DNA of 64,000 nt, taken from NCBI GenBank assembly GCA_049306095.1, contig JBAQPU010000059.1, positions 47,379-111,378 of the forward strand, read 5' to 3'. Below the pieces are notes generated by a model. That model worked only from the letters and a program-made list of their open reading frames with translations. It made no database searches and was not told where the DNA came from. This document shows, piece by piece, positions 8,286-16,991 of the stretch. The translations under genes and the position numbers were made by a program. Positions within the stretch are counted from its first letter, which is position 1; each line of letters opens with the position of its first letter. The DNA comes from UBA2336 sp049306095. GTDB lineage: Bacteria; Bacteroidota; Bacteroidia; Cytophagales; Cyclobacteriaceae.

Positions 8286-10307
8286 TTATATCGCCTGACC
8301 TTTTAATAATTTTTCAAATTCCTGTTCAGAAATAATGCGTACACCCAGCTTTTCGGCTTTTTCCCGTTTTGCCTGCCCCATATTATCACCCGCCAGCAAG
8401 TAATCCAATTTTCCTGAAATTGACGATAAAACCTTTCCTCCATTTTTTATAATTACATCTTTAAGTTCATCACGCTCATACCCCGCAAATACCCCTGAAA
8501 TCACAAAGGAATGATCGTTCAGGGCGTTACTTTCCTTTTCAATGATTTTTTCAATCACAGTGAACTGTAACCCTGCTTTTTCAAGTCTTTCAATTTCTTT
8601 TCTGTTTACCTTGCTCTTGAAGAACTCTACGACACTATGCGCAATTTTTTCGCCTACCTCGGGAGCTTCCAGCAGTTGTTCGAATGATGCCTGCATGATC
8701 GCATCGATATTTTTGAAATAGCGAGCCAGTTTTTCGGCTACTGTTTTCCCAACATACCGGATTCCAATAGCGAAGAGTACACTTTCGAAAGGAGTGGCTT
8801 TGGATTGTTCAATTCCATCCAGCATATTCTGAGCAGATTTATCTTTGACTTTATCGAGGCGTAGCAAGTCCTCTTTTTTAAGGTCGTATAAATCGGCAGG
8901 ACTTTTTATTAGCTCCAGGTCGAATAATTGCCGGATGGTTTGTTCACCCAACGAATCGATGTCCATTGCTTTTCGTTGTAAAAAATGTTCAATCCTTCCC
9001 TTAATCTGGGTGGGGCATCCACTGGTGTTCGGGCAATAATGGGCGGCTTCGTTTTCAAACCGAACAAGTTTTGTTCCGCACTCAGGGCAGGTATCAATAT
9101 ATACCACCGGTTTGTTCTTTGCTGATCGCTTCTTAAGATCGACACCGGTCACTTTAGGAATAATTTCTCCGCCCTTTTCAACAAAAACGAAATCACCAAT
9201 GCGTAAATCGAGACGGGCAATTTCGTTGGCATTGTGCAACGAGGCTCTTTTTACCGTGGTGCCCGCCAGAAGCACAGGCTCTAGTTCTGCCACTGGTGTA
9301 ACCGCGCCTGTTCTTCCAACCTGGTAGGTAATTCCATTCAGCCTGGTGCTGGTGTTTTGTGCCTTATACTTATAAGCAATAGCCCACCGTGGGCTTTTGG
9401 CCGTAAAGCCCAGATCCTGCTGTTGCTGAAGACTATTGACTTTAATCACCACTCCGTCCGTTTCCAATGGCAGATCATTTCGCCTGGCTTCCCACTTTTG
9501 AATGTACTTGAGCACATCGTGAATAGTTTTGCATTTTTCGTAGGTGGCCGAGACATTAAACCTCCACTTTTCTAATTGCTTGATTCCCTGTTCATGAGTC
9601 TCTACTCCGGGGTTCTCTCCTAATAAATAATAGGTAAAGCAATCGAGTTTGCGCCTGGCAACTTCAGCGGAGTCTTGCATTTTAAGTGTTCCGGATGTTG
9701 TATTCCGTGCATTGGCGTACTTTTCTTCACCAATATCCTCCCGGTCTTTATTGAGTTGTTCAAATGCTTTCTTAGGCATAAAAACTTCTCCTCTCACCTC
9801 GAAGGATGCTGGTAATCCGGGTTGATTGATTTTTAGTGGGATTGACCGGATGGTTTTAATATTGGGTGTAACGTCATCACCGCGAACACCATCGCCACGG
9901 GTGACACCTTTTACTAAAACTCCATTTTCATACCACAGGCTGATGGAGACACCATCAAACTTCAATTCACAAAAGTATTCATAGGGCTCTCCGTCTAACC
10001 CGTTGGCAACACGCGTGTCAAATTCTTCCAGCTCTTGTTGTGAATACGTATTCCCTAATGAAAGCATGGGGTACTTATGAAAAACGGTTGGAAAATTTTT
10101 AGTGATTGTTCCGCCCACACGTTGAGTTGGGGAATCAGGTAATTTGAGTTGAGGAAACTGTTCCTCCAGCTTTACCAGTGTTTCCAGCATCTTATCAAAC
10201 TCAAGGTCGCTGATCTCGGTACGACTTTGCTGATAGTAGAGCTCGTTATGGTGATTGAGTTTTTGGGTGAGGTTGGCAATTTCCTTTTTAGCCTGATCAG
10301 CAGTCAC
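8286..10307 (-). CDS. ligA: NAD+-dependent DNA ligase
   Basis: A 673-residue LigA with all domains in order: Ia domain at the N-terminus (HNELYYQQSRTEISDLEFD), nucleotidyltransferase with adenylated Lys in ELKFDGVS (about residue 120), OB fold, a four-Cys zinc finger (CPECG...CPNTSGC) near residue 410, helix-hairpin-helix repeats, and a C-terminal BRCT domain from about residue 595. It seals nicks in replication and repair. No ATG fits the N-terminus; GTG at 10307 is the best start, with an in-frame stop 24 bp upstream. First gene of ligA - DUF6913 - dapA. Confidence 0.97.
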   Translation of the reverse strand: MTADQAKKEIANLTQKLNHHNELYYQQSRTEISDLEFDKMLETLVKLEEQFPQLKLPDSPTQRVGGTITKNFPTVFHKYPMLSLGNTYSQQELEEFDTRVANGLDGEPYEYFCELKFDGVSISLWYENGVLVKGVTRGDGVRGDDVTPNIKTIRSIPLKINQPGLPASFEVRGEVFMPKKAFEQLNKDREDIGEEKYANARNTTSGTLKMQDSAEVARRKLDCFTYYLLGENPGVETHEQGIKQLEKWRFNVSATYEKCKTIHDVLKYIQKWEARRNDLPLETDGVVIKVNSLQQQQDLGFTAKSPRWAIAYKYKAQNTSTRLNGITYQVGRTGAVTPVAELEPVLLAGTTVKRASLHNANEIARLDLRIGDFVFVEKGGEIIPKVTGVDLKKRSAKNKPVVYIDTCPECGTKLVRFENEAAHYCPNTSGCPTQIKGRIEHFLQRKAMDIDSLGEQTIRQLFDLELIKSPADLYDLKKEDLLRLDKVKDKSAQNMLDGIEQSKATPFESVLFAIGIRYVGKTVAEKLARYFKNIDAIMQASFEQLLEAPEVGEKIAHSVVEFFKSKVNRKEIERLEKAGLQFTVIEKIIEKESNALNDHSFVISGVFAGYERDELKDVIIKNGGKVLSSISGKLDYLLAGDNMGQAKREKAEKLGVRIISEQEFEKLLKGQAI

Positions 10308-10364
10308 AGCAGCAGTGGTTTTGAGGCACTAAAGTAATGCATGCCTGCGAAAAATCAGCTGTTT

Positions 10365-11309
10365 TCAGAAGCCGTATTTACCTTTTCCAAAATTAATATA
10401 GTAGCTGATACCTGCGCTTAGAAATCCACTCTCGGTAAGGGTAAGGGTTTCGCTTGGGAGAGCTTTGGGAATACTATACATGTAACTTACCGTGAAGTTA
10501 AAATTGTTGCACTGGATGGTGAGTGGAACTGAAATGGAGTAATTCATAATGCCAAATTCCCGAAAGGTTTCGGTGGTGTACCATGTTTTTCCCTGGTTCA
10601 GTCTTTTCAGGGCTTCAATCCATTCATCACGGGTAGAAGGGATCAAAACATTCGTAAAGCTTTGATCTCCCCATAGAACATAGAACCCCGGACTAAAAGA
10701 AATCCTGTCTAAACCCCACAGTTTTCGTTTCTCAAGATTGATAGCAACGGATGGCATAATCCTGTTTGCATGTTCTTCACCAAAGTAAAAGGTGTAATCA
10801 AGTTGAAAGGTGATCAGCTTAAAATCCAACATGGGCGATACCGTTATGCCATTGGTGTACGGTATGTAGGTGTCCTCCAGGGTGTAGAAGTATTTGTCAT
10901 AATAGGCTGCAAAGGCAAATTTTTTTGAAAATGAATGCATGTACCCGGCCGATAAGATGGTTAGATAATAATTGGGTTCAAATTCATCGCTCCAGTAGCC
11001 AGAAACATCGGCATACAAGCCAGATTTATGGTAGTACGAAAGGCCAGGGGTTAGTCCAAACTGGTTTATACCCAGGGTTCTTCCTGCGTACTGAACATTG
11101 CTGTTGTATGAAAGCCTGACCGCCATAGACGAACGAGGCGAGGCCTCTTCGAGTGTTAGCAGGCTGTCGATTAAATTGAAAATACTAAGCGAGTCGCTGT
11201 AGGTAAGTAAAGAATCGGGAATGTCTAAGAATAGCGAATCAGCATCCTGTGCCTGTAGCGGACAAAAGGATGCTGCCCATATGGTCAGACAGAGCCATTG
11301 CTTACGCAT
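10365..11309 (-). CDS. Predicted outer-membrane beta-barrel protein
   Basis: A 314-residue protein with a clear signal peptide (about 20 residues ending LQAQ), a Ser/Leu/Asp-rich linker, then alternating amphipathic strands with many aromatic residues, ending in FGKGKYGF with the terminal Phe typical of outer-membrane barrels. No specific family is recognised. It is last in the run sigma factor - membrane partner - Spy-like protein - barrel, 12 bp after the Spy-like gene, so it probably belongs to that envelope regulon or is one of its products. Confidence 0.7.
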   Translation of the reverse strand: MRKQWLCLTIWAASFCPLQAQDADSLFLDIPDSLLTYSDSLSIFNLIDSLLTLEEASPRSSMAVRLSYNSNVQYAGRTLGINQFGLTPGLSYYHKSGLYADVSGYWSDEFEPNYYLTILSAGYMHSFSKKFAFAAYYDKYFYTLEDTYIPYTNGITVSPMLDFKLITFQLDYTFYFGEEHANRIMPSVAINLEKRKLWGLDRISFSPGFYVLWGDQSFTNVLIPSTRDEWIEALKRLNQGKTWYTTETFREFGIMNYSISVPLTIQCNNFNFTVSYMYSIPKALPSETLTLTESGFLSAGISYYINFGKGKYGF

Positions 11310-11321
11310 GGGTTAAAAATG

Positions 11322-11834
11322 TCAATTATTCCGTTGTCGCTGACGTTGATCGTTTTTATCCAGTTGCTTTTGCCGTTGTTGTTGCATGGCCTGGCGTTTT
11401 TGAATTTGATCGATCAGTAGTTTACGGAAATCGTCTTCCGCCTTTCGCAAGGCCATTACTTTTTGCGCAGGTACTACTTTTAATAACTTACCGGAATATT
11501 CCCTTTCCAGGTCAAGCTCTTGTTGTTTTAATTTCAGGCCGAGTTCAATCGCATCCTTTTCGTTTTGCTCAACGGTTTTATTAGGATCCGGATTTTTACG
11601 ATTGTCCTTGAATTGCTTCTTGAGGTCTTGTCGTTTCAGGGAGAACTCGCGATAGACTGGCCAGAATTTCTCAGCCTCTTCAGGGGTTAATCCAAGTCTT
11701 TCCGTAATAAAAGCAATCCTGGCAGCCTTAATTTTTTCTTGTGCCTTGGCATCAGGCCCTGCCACCTCATCATCCTGAGCAAAGGAGGATGTAAGAAAGA
11801 AAAGACCAATTAAAAAGGTTATTAAATTTTTCAT
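11322..11834 (-). CDS. Spy/CpxP-like periplasmic protein
   Basis: A 170-residue secreted protein: signal peptide ending TSSFAQ, then a long helical hairpin with ARIAFITERLGLTPEEAEKFWPVYREF. That LTPEEAxxFWPVY motif is common in small Bacteroidota proteins placed beside ECF sigma genes and recalls the LTxxQ helices of Spy/CpxP. The C-terminus (about residues 140-170) is very rich in Gln, Arg and Lys. It follows the sigma partner by 6 bp. A periplasmic chaperone or stress-sensing role is inferred from fold and context only. Confidence 0.65.
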   Translation of the reverse strand: MKNLITFLIGLFFLTSSFAQDDEVAGPDAKAQEKIKAARIAFITERLGLTPEEAEKFWPVYREFSLKRQDLKKQFKDNRKNPDPNKTVEQNEKDAIELGLKLKQQELDLEREYSGKLLKVVPAQKVMALRKAEDDFRKLLIDQIQKRQAMQQQRQKQLDKNDQRQRQRNN

Positions 11835-11840
11835 AGCACA

Positions 11841-12254
11841 CTATAGGTTATTCACATCTAAATCAAATTCCTCCAAGTCATCAAGCTCCTTAAAATTGAA
11901 GTACACTTCCGCTTCAATGGCTTCAATGCTTTCGTTGTCAAACTGTAGTTCGTCCAGTAATTCGTCTGTTGTTATTCCGCTTTCCTGCAAGTAAGTGACT
12001 AATTCCTCGGTACTGACAGAAGCCAGCAGGCTGTCGGCATCTTGTGAAGAATCAGGCACCAGGTACAGGATGGAGGCTACCGCCAAAACCAAAACTGGTA
12101 AAGCGTACTGAAGGGCATACCGAACAATTGGTTTAGCCTCCCAAATGGAGGTTTTTTCCGAAACCCTTGCTTGAATAAGCCCTGGAAGGCGGTCAAAATA
12201 GCCCTCAGGAACCTTAAAAGGGTGGTTTTTCGGTATGTCTTCTAATTTTTTCAT
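11841..12254 (-). CDS. Single-pass membrane protein, putative anti-sigma partner
   Basis: A 137-residue protein with a short cytoplasmic N-terminus (PKNHPFKVPEGYFDRLPG), one membrane helix at about residues 47-66, and a strongly acidic periplasmic tail rich in Glu, Asp and Leu. The PFxVPxGYFxxLP motif is frequent in Bacteroidota proteins encoded directly after ECF sigma factors. It lies 39 bp after the sigma gene and 6 bp before the Spy-like gene. No ZAS zinc motif is present, so anti-sigma activity is an inference from position and topology. Confidence 0.6.
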   Translation of the reverse strand: MKKLEDIPKNHPFKVPEGYFDRLPGLIQARVSEKTSIWEAKPIVRYALQYALPVLVLAVASILYLVPDSSQDADSLLASVSTEELVTYLQESGITTDELLDELQFDNESIEAIEAEVYFNFKELDDLEEFDLDVNNL

Positions 12255-12293
12255 TGTTGCTTCTTTTGACTGAATAAGTTCATAAAAGTTTAA

Positions 12294-12830
12294 TCACTGC
12301 GACAGAAAATCCTCAATTTTCTTCACCGCGTGATGGTAGCTGGCTTTTAATGCCCCTACACTGGTAGTGGTTATCTCTGACATTTCCTCATACGATAAAT
12401 CCTCGAAATACTTCATGTTAAAAACGGCACGTTGCTTATCAGGTAATTTCAATAAGGCCTTTTGCAGTTTAAGTTGAATTTCATCTCCACTTATTTGTGG
12501 CGATGTTTCCAGTTTAGTGGTGAGTTCGCCCTCGACATCTCCGATCGGGAGAAAGAACCTTCTTTTCTTCTTATCCAGAAAGCTCAGGCATTCGTTTGTG
12601 GCGATGCGGTAAATCCAGGTGAAGAGTTGGGAGTCTTCCCGGAAGGTTTCGATGTACCGGTGAATTTTAATAAAGACTTCCTGGGTAAGGTCATCGGCAT
12701 CGTCATGGTCGATCACCATTTTACGGACGTGCCAATACACCCGTTGCTGGTAGTTGCGCACCAGCATGTTAAAACCGTAGTTCCGTGTTTCCGGATTCCG
12801 GATTTTGGTCAGGAGTTCTTTATCTTCCAA
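12294..12830 (-). CDS. ECF-type RNA polymerase sigma factor
   Basis: A 178-residue sigma-70 family protein. Region 2 contains DDADDLTQEVFIKIHRYI and FTWIYRIATNECLSFL (about residues 43-82); region 4 contains LPDKQRAVFNMKYFEDLSYEEMSEI (about residues 133-157), which recognises -35 DNA. It begins at TTG (12830): the only in-frame alternatives before the stop at 12864 are also non-ATG, and MEDKELL matches usual starts of this subfamily. It heads a four-gene run with a membrane partner, a Spy-like protein and a barrel, suggesting an envelope-stress regulon. Confidence 0.9.
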   Translation of the reverse strand: MEDKELLTKIRNPETRNYGFNMLVRNYQQRVYWHVRKMVIDHDDADDLTQEVFIKIHRYIETFREDSQLFTWIYRIATNECLSFLDKKKRRFFLPIGDVEGELTTKLETSPQISGDEIQLKLQKALLKLPDKQRAVFNMKYFEDLSYEEMSEITTTSVGALKASYHHAVKKIEDFLSQ

Positions 12831-12897
12831 TTGGGTTGGTTGAAAAATCGGAATATAGACAATTCATAGAAGGCAAGGTTTAATCGAACGCTCAACT

Positions 12898-13974
12898 TTA
12901 TCCTTGATAGGCGGCTAAGGTATCCGCCAAAAGTTCGTACTGTTCTTTCGAATGGGCCGGAAAGTTCGCGAACCTGAGTTGACTAGTTTTAGCGGGGCCG
13001 TAGCCATCTCCGGGCTGCATTCCTTTTGCTTGCAGGTAGGCTGTGATCTTTTCCGTTTGCTCACCGCTTGAAGCAACCAAAACTGTTTTAGACCTCCATG
13101 ATTCCTGTTCAACGAAGGACTTTAAATAGGTGTGATTGGTAAGGACCTGGTATAAAATGGCTGCTTTGTATTCGGTTTCTTTTCGGATGATTTGCATGCC
13201 TCTGCGCAACATGTCCTGCACCACTTTATTGAGGAGGTAAATCCCTAACACATTTGGCGTTTCAGGAGTTTGGTTCTTTTCGGCCATGGAGACCAGCGTA
13301 GGTATGCTGTGATAGGAGCCCAAGGAAATTCCTTTTGAAAGGAGCTTTTCTGCTTTAGCGATACAGCGGTCGTTAACCATCCATACGCCCAAGCCGGCAG
13401 GTAAGCCAAAACCTTTTTGAACAGAAAAGAAGACTGAGTCTACTTTTGTGTAATCGAAATCGGAGTAGGGGAGTGATGAAACCGCATCCACTGCGATGAG
13501 GGCTTCCTGGTTTTTCGCCCGAAGTGAATTGATGTAGTTGATTGGCATGCAAACACCCGTGCTTGTTTCATTTTGTGTAAGTGCAATCAGCTCGGCTGAA
13601 GGAATATCCAATTCTGGAAAGCCTTCACCAGCTTTTACTTCTGCCAGCGTAGCGCTCTTCCTTAACTGAACGGCAGTTTCATAAAACTTTTTTGAAAAGG
13701 CGCCATTTACCAAATGGTAACAATTGGACTCCACCAGATTTTGGATTATACGTTCCCATATTTCTGTTGCTGAGGCGCAGAACAGAATTTGGAAATTAGG
13801 CGGGAGGTTCAATAATTCACGTAGCCCACCGGTAGCTTCCTTTGAGATCGTTTCAAAGGCTTTTGTCCGGTGTGAGAGGGAAGGTATTCCATCGCGGAAA
13901 GCTTTACGGGCGTGATCTTCTACAGTAAAATAAAGCTGGGAAGGCCCCGGAGTAAAATTTATTTTGGATTGCAT
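12898..13974 (-). CDS. serC: Phosphoserine aminotransferase (class V)
   Basis: A 358-residue PLP enzyme of fold type I, class V. It opens with INFTPGPSQL, typical of SerC, and has VDAVSSLPYSDFD (Asp163 facing the cofactor ring) and SVQKGFGLPAG with the PLP Lys187. It would convert 3-phosphohydroxypyruvate and glutamate to phosphoserine. The other two steps of the pathway are encoded by the fused gene at 15016-16908 on the same strand. Other class V aminotransferases are similar, but this context favours SerC. Start ATG at 13974. Confidence 0.85.
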   Translation of the reverse strand: MQSKINFTPGPSQLYFTVEDHARKAFRDGIPSLSHRTKAFETISKEATGGLRELLNLPPNFQILFCASATEIWERIIQNLVESNCYHLVNGAFSKKFYETAVQLRKSATLAEVKAGEGFPELDIPSAELIALTQNETSTGVCMPINYINSLRAKNQEALIAVDAVSSLPYSDFDYTKVDSVFFSVQKGFGLPAGLGVWMVNDRCIAKAEKLLSKGISLGSYHSIPTLVSMAEKNQTPETPNVLGIYLLNKVVQDMLRRGMQIIRKETEYKAAILYQVLTNHTYLKSFVEQESWRSKTVLVASSGEQTEKITAYLQAKGMQPGDGYGPAKTSQLRFANFPAHSKEQYELLADTLAAYQG

Positions 13975-14147
13975 GCAGTGCGATTATCGATTCGCTGATT
14001 ACTAAAAAATTACTGGTTAGTCAATACACCCGGAATGATATGTTTTCCGTTCATTTGTTTAGAAATCCATTCGGGTCTGGGACACGTTTGCTGAACCTAA
14101 CAATAAAACAATACCGAGTGTAGCTTTCAATCAAAATCAGGCCTCAT

Positions 14148-14163
14148 TCCCGCCTTGGCGGGA
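14148..14163. repeat. GC-rich perfect inverted repeat
   Basis: TCCCGCC-TT-GGCGGGA is a 7-bp perfect stem with a 2-base spacer in an otherwise AT-rich gap. There is no T-tract, so it is not a standard terminator. It resembles short palindromic repeats dispersed in bacterial genomes, and may mark an old insertion boundary near the toxin-antitoxin pair. Confidence 0.4.
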
Positions 14164-14282
14164 TCCTCGCCCAAAAAGCAGGTTAACGGAAGAAGGTTGC
14201 GATTGACGGCAGCTCAAAACTTGTCTTTTAGGGGTTCAGAAACACCTCTCCAGATTCGGTGGATTTTTTTAATGTTAATTTT

Positions 14283-14318
14283 TTTATACGTATAAAATTG
14301 ATATGTTTGTCGTATAAA
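14283..14318 (+). promoter_or_regulatory. Promoter/operator of the DUF6364-PIN pair
   Basis: A 14-bp perfect palindrome TTTATACGTATAAA (14283-14296) is followed by TATGTTTG (14302-14309), a perfect match to the Bacteroidota -7 element TAnnTTTG. The half-site CGTATAAAA occurs at 14289 and again at 14311, 22 bp apart. The second copy overlaps the expected transcription start, 8-15 bp before the antitoxin ATG. This is the arrangement expected for autoregulation by a ribbon-helix-helix antitoxin. Confidence 0.6.
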
Positions 14319-14325
14319 AGTACAA

Positions 14326-14583
14326 ATGGATGCCAAGATTACACTCAGTTTTGACGAGCAAATAATTGCCAAGGCCAAGCGATTTGCAGATTCTCAGAAC
14401 ATCAGTTTATCGAGGCTTACAGAAATGCTGTATAGTAAAATTGTTAGTGGGGGATATACGAACCTCGAAGAGTTACCCATTTCCGATTGGGTGAATGAAT
14501 TGGCTGAAGGTAAAGCCGTTTATAAAACCAAAAGTTCCCATCGCAAGGCTCTGAAGGCTGAGTTTTTCAAATCCCGCAAATGA
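14326..14583 (+). CDS. DUF6364-like antitoxin
   Basis: An 85-residue basic protein. The N-terminus KITLSFDEQIIAKAKRFADSQNISLSRLTEMLY is a ribbon-helix-helix pattern: a short strand, then two helices. The C-terminal half (about residues 50-85) is polar and would bind the toxin. The stop overlaps the ATG of the PIN gene by 4 bp (ATGA), the classic translational coupling of toxin-antitoxin operons. It probably represses its own promoter through the palindrome just upstream. DUF6364 is the best family guess; the antitoxin role rests mainly on the linked PIN gene. Confidence 0.75.
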   Translation: MDAKITLSFDEQIIAKAKRFADSQNISLSRLTEMLYSKIVSGGYTNLEELPISDWVNELAEGKAVYKTKSSHRKALKAEFFKSRK

Positions 14584-14993
14584 AGATTTTTTTGGATGCC
14601 AACATCCTTGTCTCGGTGCTGAACAAGGAGTATCCACTGTTTACTTATTCATCCCGCATTCTTAGTTTGGCAGATCAACCTGCCTTTAAAGTTTACACTT
14701 CACCACTATGCCTGGCCATTGCATTCTACTTTTCTGAAAAGAAAAGCGGGCGAAAAGAGGCCAAACGGAAGATTAACCTGTTATGTTCAAAGATTAACAT
14801 TGCTGACATAACAAAAGTAGCCGTGCAGCAAACTATTGAGAATATAAGGGTTATTGATTTTGAGGATGGGCTTGAGTACTACACAGCGTTGAATGAAAAA
14901 TGCGTGGCTCTTATTACTGAAGACGTAAATGATTTTTACTTTTCTGAAATTGAAGTATTAACAGCACGACAATTTTTTGAAAAGTATACCTGA
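14580..14993 (+). CDS. PIN-domain ribonuclease toxin
   Basis: A 137-residue PIN-fold protein. The N-terminus MKIFLDANILVSVL holds the first catalytic Asp (Asp6); further acidic residues lie in FEDGLEYYTA (Glu95, Asp96, Glu99) and ITEDVNDF (Asp115, Asp118). PIN toxins cleave RNA with Mg2+. It overlaps the antitoxin stop by 4 bp and ends 22 bp from the convergent serA stop. The pair sits between two co-oriented serine genes on the opposite strand. The usual second acidic residue after strand 2 is not obvious, so activity is likely but unproven. Confidence 0.8.
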   Translation: MKIFLDANILVSVLNKEYPLFTYSSRILSLADQPAFKVYTSPLCLAIAFYFSEKKSGRKEAKRKINLLCSKINIADITKVAVQQTIENIRVIDFEDGLEYYTALNEKCVALITEDVNDFYFSEIEVLTARQFFEKYT

Positions 14994-15015
14994 CTCCGGT
15001 TTTTTATTTTGAAAA

Positions 15016-16908
15016 TTAATACAAGACCCTAAATTTAATTGTGTGATCAATAGCCCGCAGTTTGGCGATCACATCCTTGTCGTACTCTTTGTTGATGTCG
15101 GTAATCACATAGCCGATCAATTCATTTGTTTTCAAATATTGGCCCACAATATTAATTCCATGATCGGCCAATACCTGGTTGATACGCGCCAAAATACCCG
15201 GCACGTTTTCGTGAATGTGAATCAACCGATGCGCATTTTCTAATGTTGGGAGGGTCAGGTTGGGGAAATTAACACTGTTTGAAGTACTGCCCGTGTTGAT
15301 GTAATCGAGAAACTTTCCGGGTACAAAATTTCCGATATTTTCCTGCGCCTCAGAAGTACTGCCACCAATATGCGGAGTTAAAATCGTATTGCGTAATCCC
15401 CGTAATTCTGACTGGAACTCTTCGTTATTGCTTACCGGTTCATACGGAAATACATCCACTGCGCAACCTGCTACTTTTCCCTTTTCAATATTTTCTTTCA
15501 GGGCATGAATATCCACCACGTGCCCACGACTGAGATTAATAAAAATAACACCATGCTTCATCCATTCAAATTCCCGAAGGCTGATCAGGCTGGTGTTGGA
15601 CTCCCGCCCATCTACGTGCAAGGAAACCACATCAGCTCTTTCAAGCAGTTCTTTCAGTGATCTGCACTTGGTAGCGTTACCCAAGGCCAGCTTTTCTTCT
15701 GTATCGTAATACAACACGTTCATGCCCAGCGATTCAGCAATAACAGAAAGTTGTGAGCCAATATTTCCGTACCCTACTAGTCCTAATTTTTTACCGCGCA
15801 CTTCAAAACTACCTGTGGCGGACTTGTCCCACTCGCCCTTATGCATTTTTGCAGATTTATCTGCAATGTTCCGCATCAGGATGATCATTTCGGCTACAGC
15901 CAGCTCAACTACAGAGCGCGTATTGCTAAACGGTGCATTAAAGACCGCTACACCTTTTTTGGTGGCCGCTTTTAAATCGATTTGATTGGTGCCGATGCAG
16001 AAGGCGCCAATGGCCATTAATCGATTGGCATGCTCCAACACTTTTGCTGTCACTTCTGTTTTGGAGCGAATACCCAACACATTCACATTCTTGATTTTTG
16101 CACACAACTCTTCCTCTGTTAATGCGGCTGAAAGGATTTCGATATTAAATCCTTCCGCCTTCAGCACCTGCAGTGCCACCGGATGGATATTTTCCAGTAA
16201 CAGAACGTTGATCCGGTTTTTCGGATAAGAGATTGCGGTGTTGAGTTTGTTTAAATACAGGAATTCATCCAGACTGGGCGCAATATGATCTGCCTTGTCA
16301 ATGATGTTTTCTCTCCCCACATTCTCCGTAAAGGCATAAAATTTATTGGCAAGGCCTGCATGTTTGATTTCGTAATCGGTATAACCATCGCCAATGACGT
16401 ATACATCGCCCGGGAGATTCAGTCTCTTAAGCTGTTCGACTTTTCCGTTATTAGCGGATAGGGGGTTTTCGGTATCAAATCCAATCACATTGCCTTGTTC
16501 ATCAAATTGAAACCGGTTGGCAAGAATGTTTTCGGTCTTAATCCCAAATTCTGTTACGATGGGATCGATAAAGGCATGAAACCCGTTAGATATAATGTAA
16601 ATATGGTCAGCATATTCCTGAAAGAAGTCTTTGTTACGCTTAAAGGATTCTGAGACTTTGTCCCGTAAAAGGCCAACCAATTGAGTAATGTGCTTTTTAT
16701 TGGGCGATAATATGGCCAGGCGTTGTTCCAGCGATTCCCGGAAAGACAGCGAGCCATCCATTCCTTTGTTGGTGATCTCGATGATCTTCTTTTTCAGATT
16801 TTCCTTGTCGGGATGGCTGTCTAATGATATCTCGGCAAGTACATCAAACGCTTCAACTTTGGTAAAGGTGCTATCGAAATCGATTACGAAATACTTATTG
16901 AGTTTCAT
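15016..16908 (-). CDS. serA: SerB-SerA fusion: HAD phosphatase plus D-3-phosphoglycerate dehydrogenase with ACT domain
   Basis: A 630-residue two-enzyme protein. Residues 1-215 are a HAD-IB phosphatase like phosphoserine phosphatase: FVIDFDST (Asp10, Asp12) and VIGDGYTDYEIK. From about residue 230 it is a D-3-phosphoglycerate dehydrogenase: VGYGNIGS nucleotide-binding motif, NLSRGHVVD (catalytic Arg), FPYEP (Glu) and TPHIGGST (His). The last 75 residues form an ACT domain (ENVPGILARINQVL) that may sense serine. With SerC this would cover all three steps from 3-phosphoglycerate to serine. ATG at 16908 (MKLNKYF) is preferred over an in-frame GTG 48 bp upstream. Confidence 0.9.
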   Translation of the reverse strand: MKLNKYFVIDFDSTFTKVEAFDVLAEISLDSHPDKENLKKKIIEITNKGMDGSLSFRESLEQRLAILSPNKKHITQLVGLLRDKVSESFKRNKDFFQEYADHIYIISNGFHAFIDPIVTEFGIKTENILANRFQFDEQGNVIGFDTENPLSANNGKVEQLKRLNLPGDVYVIGDGYTDYEIKHAGLANKFYAFTENVGRENIIDKADHIAPSLDEFLYLNKLNTAISYPKNRINVLLLENIHPVALQVLKAEGFNIEILSAALTEEELCAKIKNVNVLGIRSKTEVTAKVLEHANRLMAIGAFCIGTNQIDLKAATKKGVAVFNAPFSNTRSVVELAVAEMIILMRNIADKSAKMHKGEWDKSATGSFEVRGKKLGLVGYGNIGSQLSVIAESLGMNVLYYDTEEKLALGNATKCRSLKELLERADVVSLHVDGRESNTSLISLREFEWMKHGVIFINLSRGHVVDIHALKENIEKGKVAGCAVDVFPYEPVSNNEEFQSELRGLRNTILTPHIGGSTSEAQENIGNFVPGKFLDYINTGSTSNSVNFPNLTLPTLENAHRLIHIHENVPGILARINQVLADHGINIVGQYLKTNELIGYVITDINKEYDKDVIAKLRAIDHTIKFRVLY

Positions 16909-16991
16909 TTGAATTTCATTGAATCTCAAATGTAAAGAATAGCTGATAGTTGACACTTACCCGCTAACAGTTTTTATTTCTGATCTCCCGA

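Larger units (their letters stand above)
13975..14325. other. Intergenic region between serC and the toxin-antitoxin pair
   Basis: A 351-bp divergent gap. It must contain the serC promoter, if serC is not read through from serA, and the toxin-antitoxin promoter at its right end. A GC-rich hairpin lies at 14148-14163. No credible ORF, tRNA or insertion-sequence end was seen. Confidence 0.5.

Noticed and set aside
11249..11584. Plus-strand ORF over the Spy-like gene
   Set aside because: It overlaps the signal peptide region and coding body of real minus-strand genes and has no family features.
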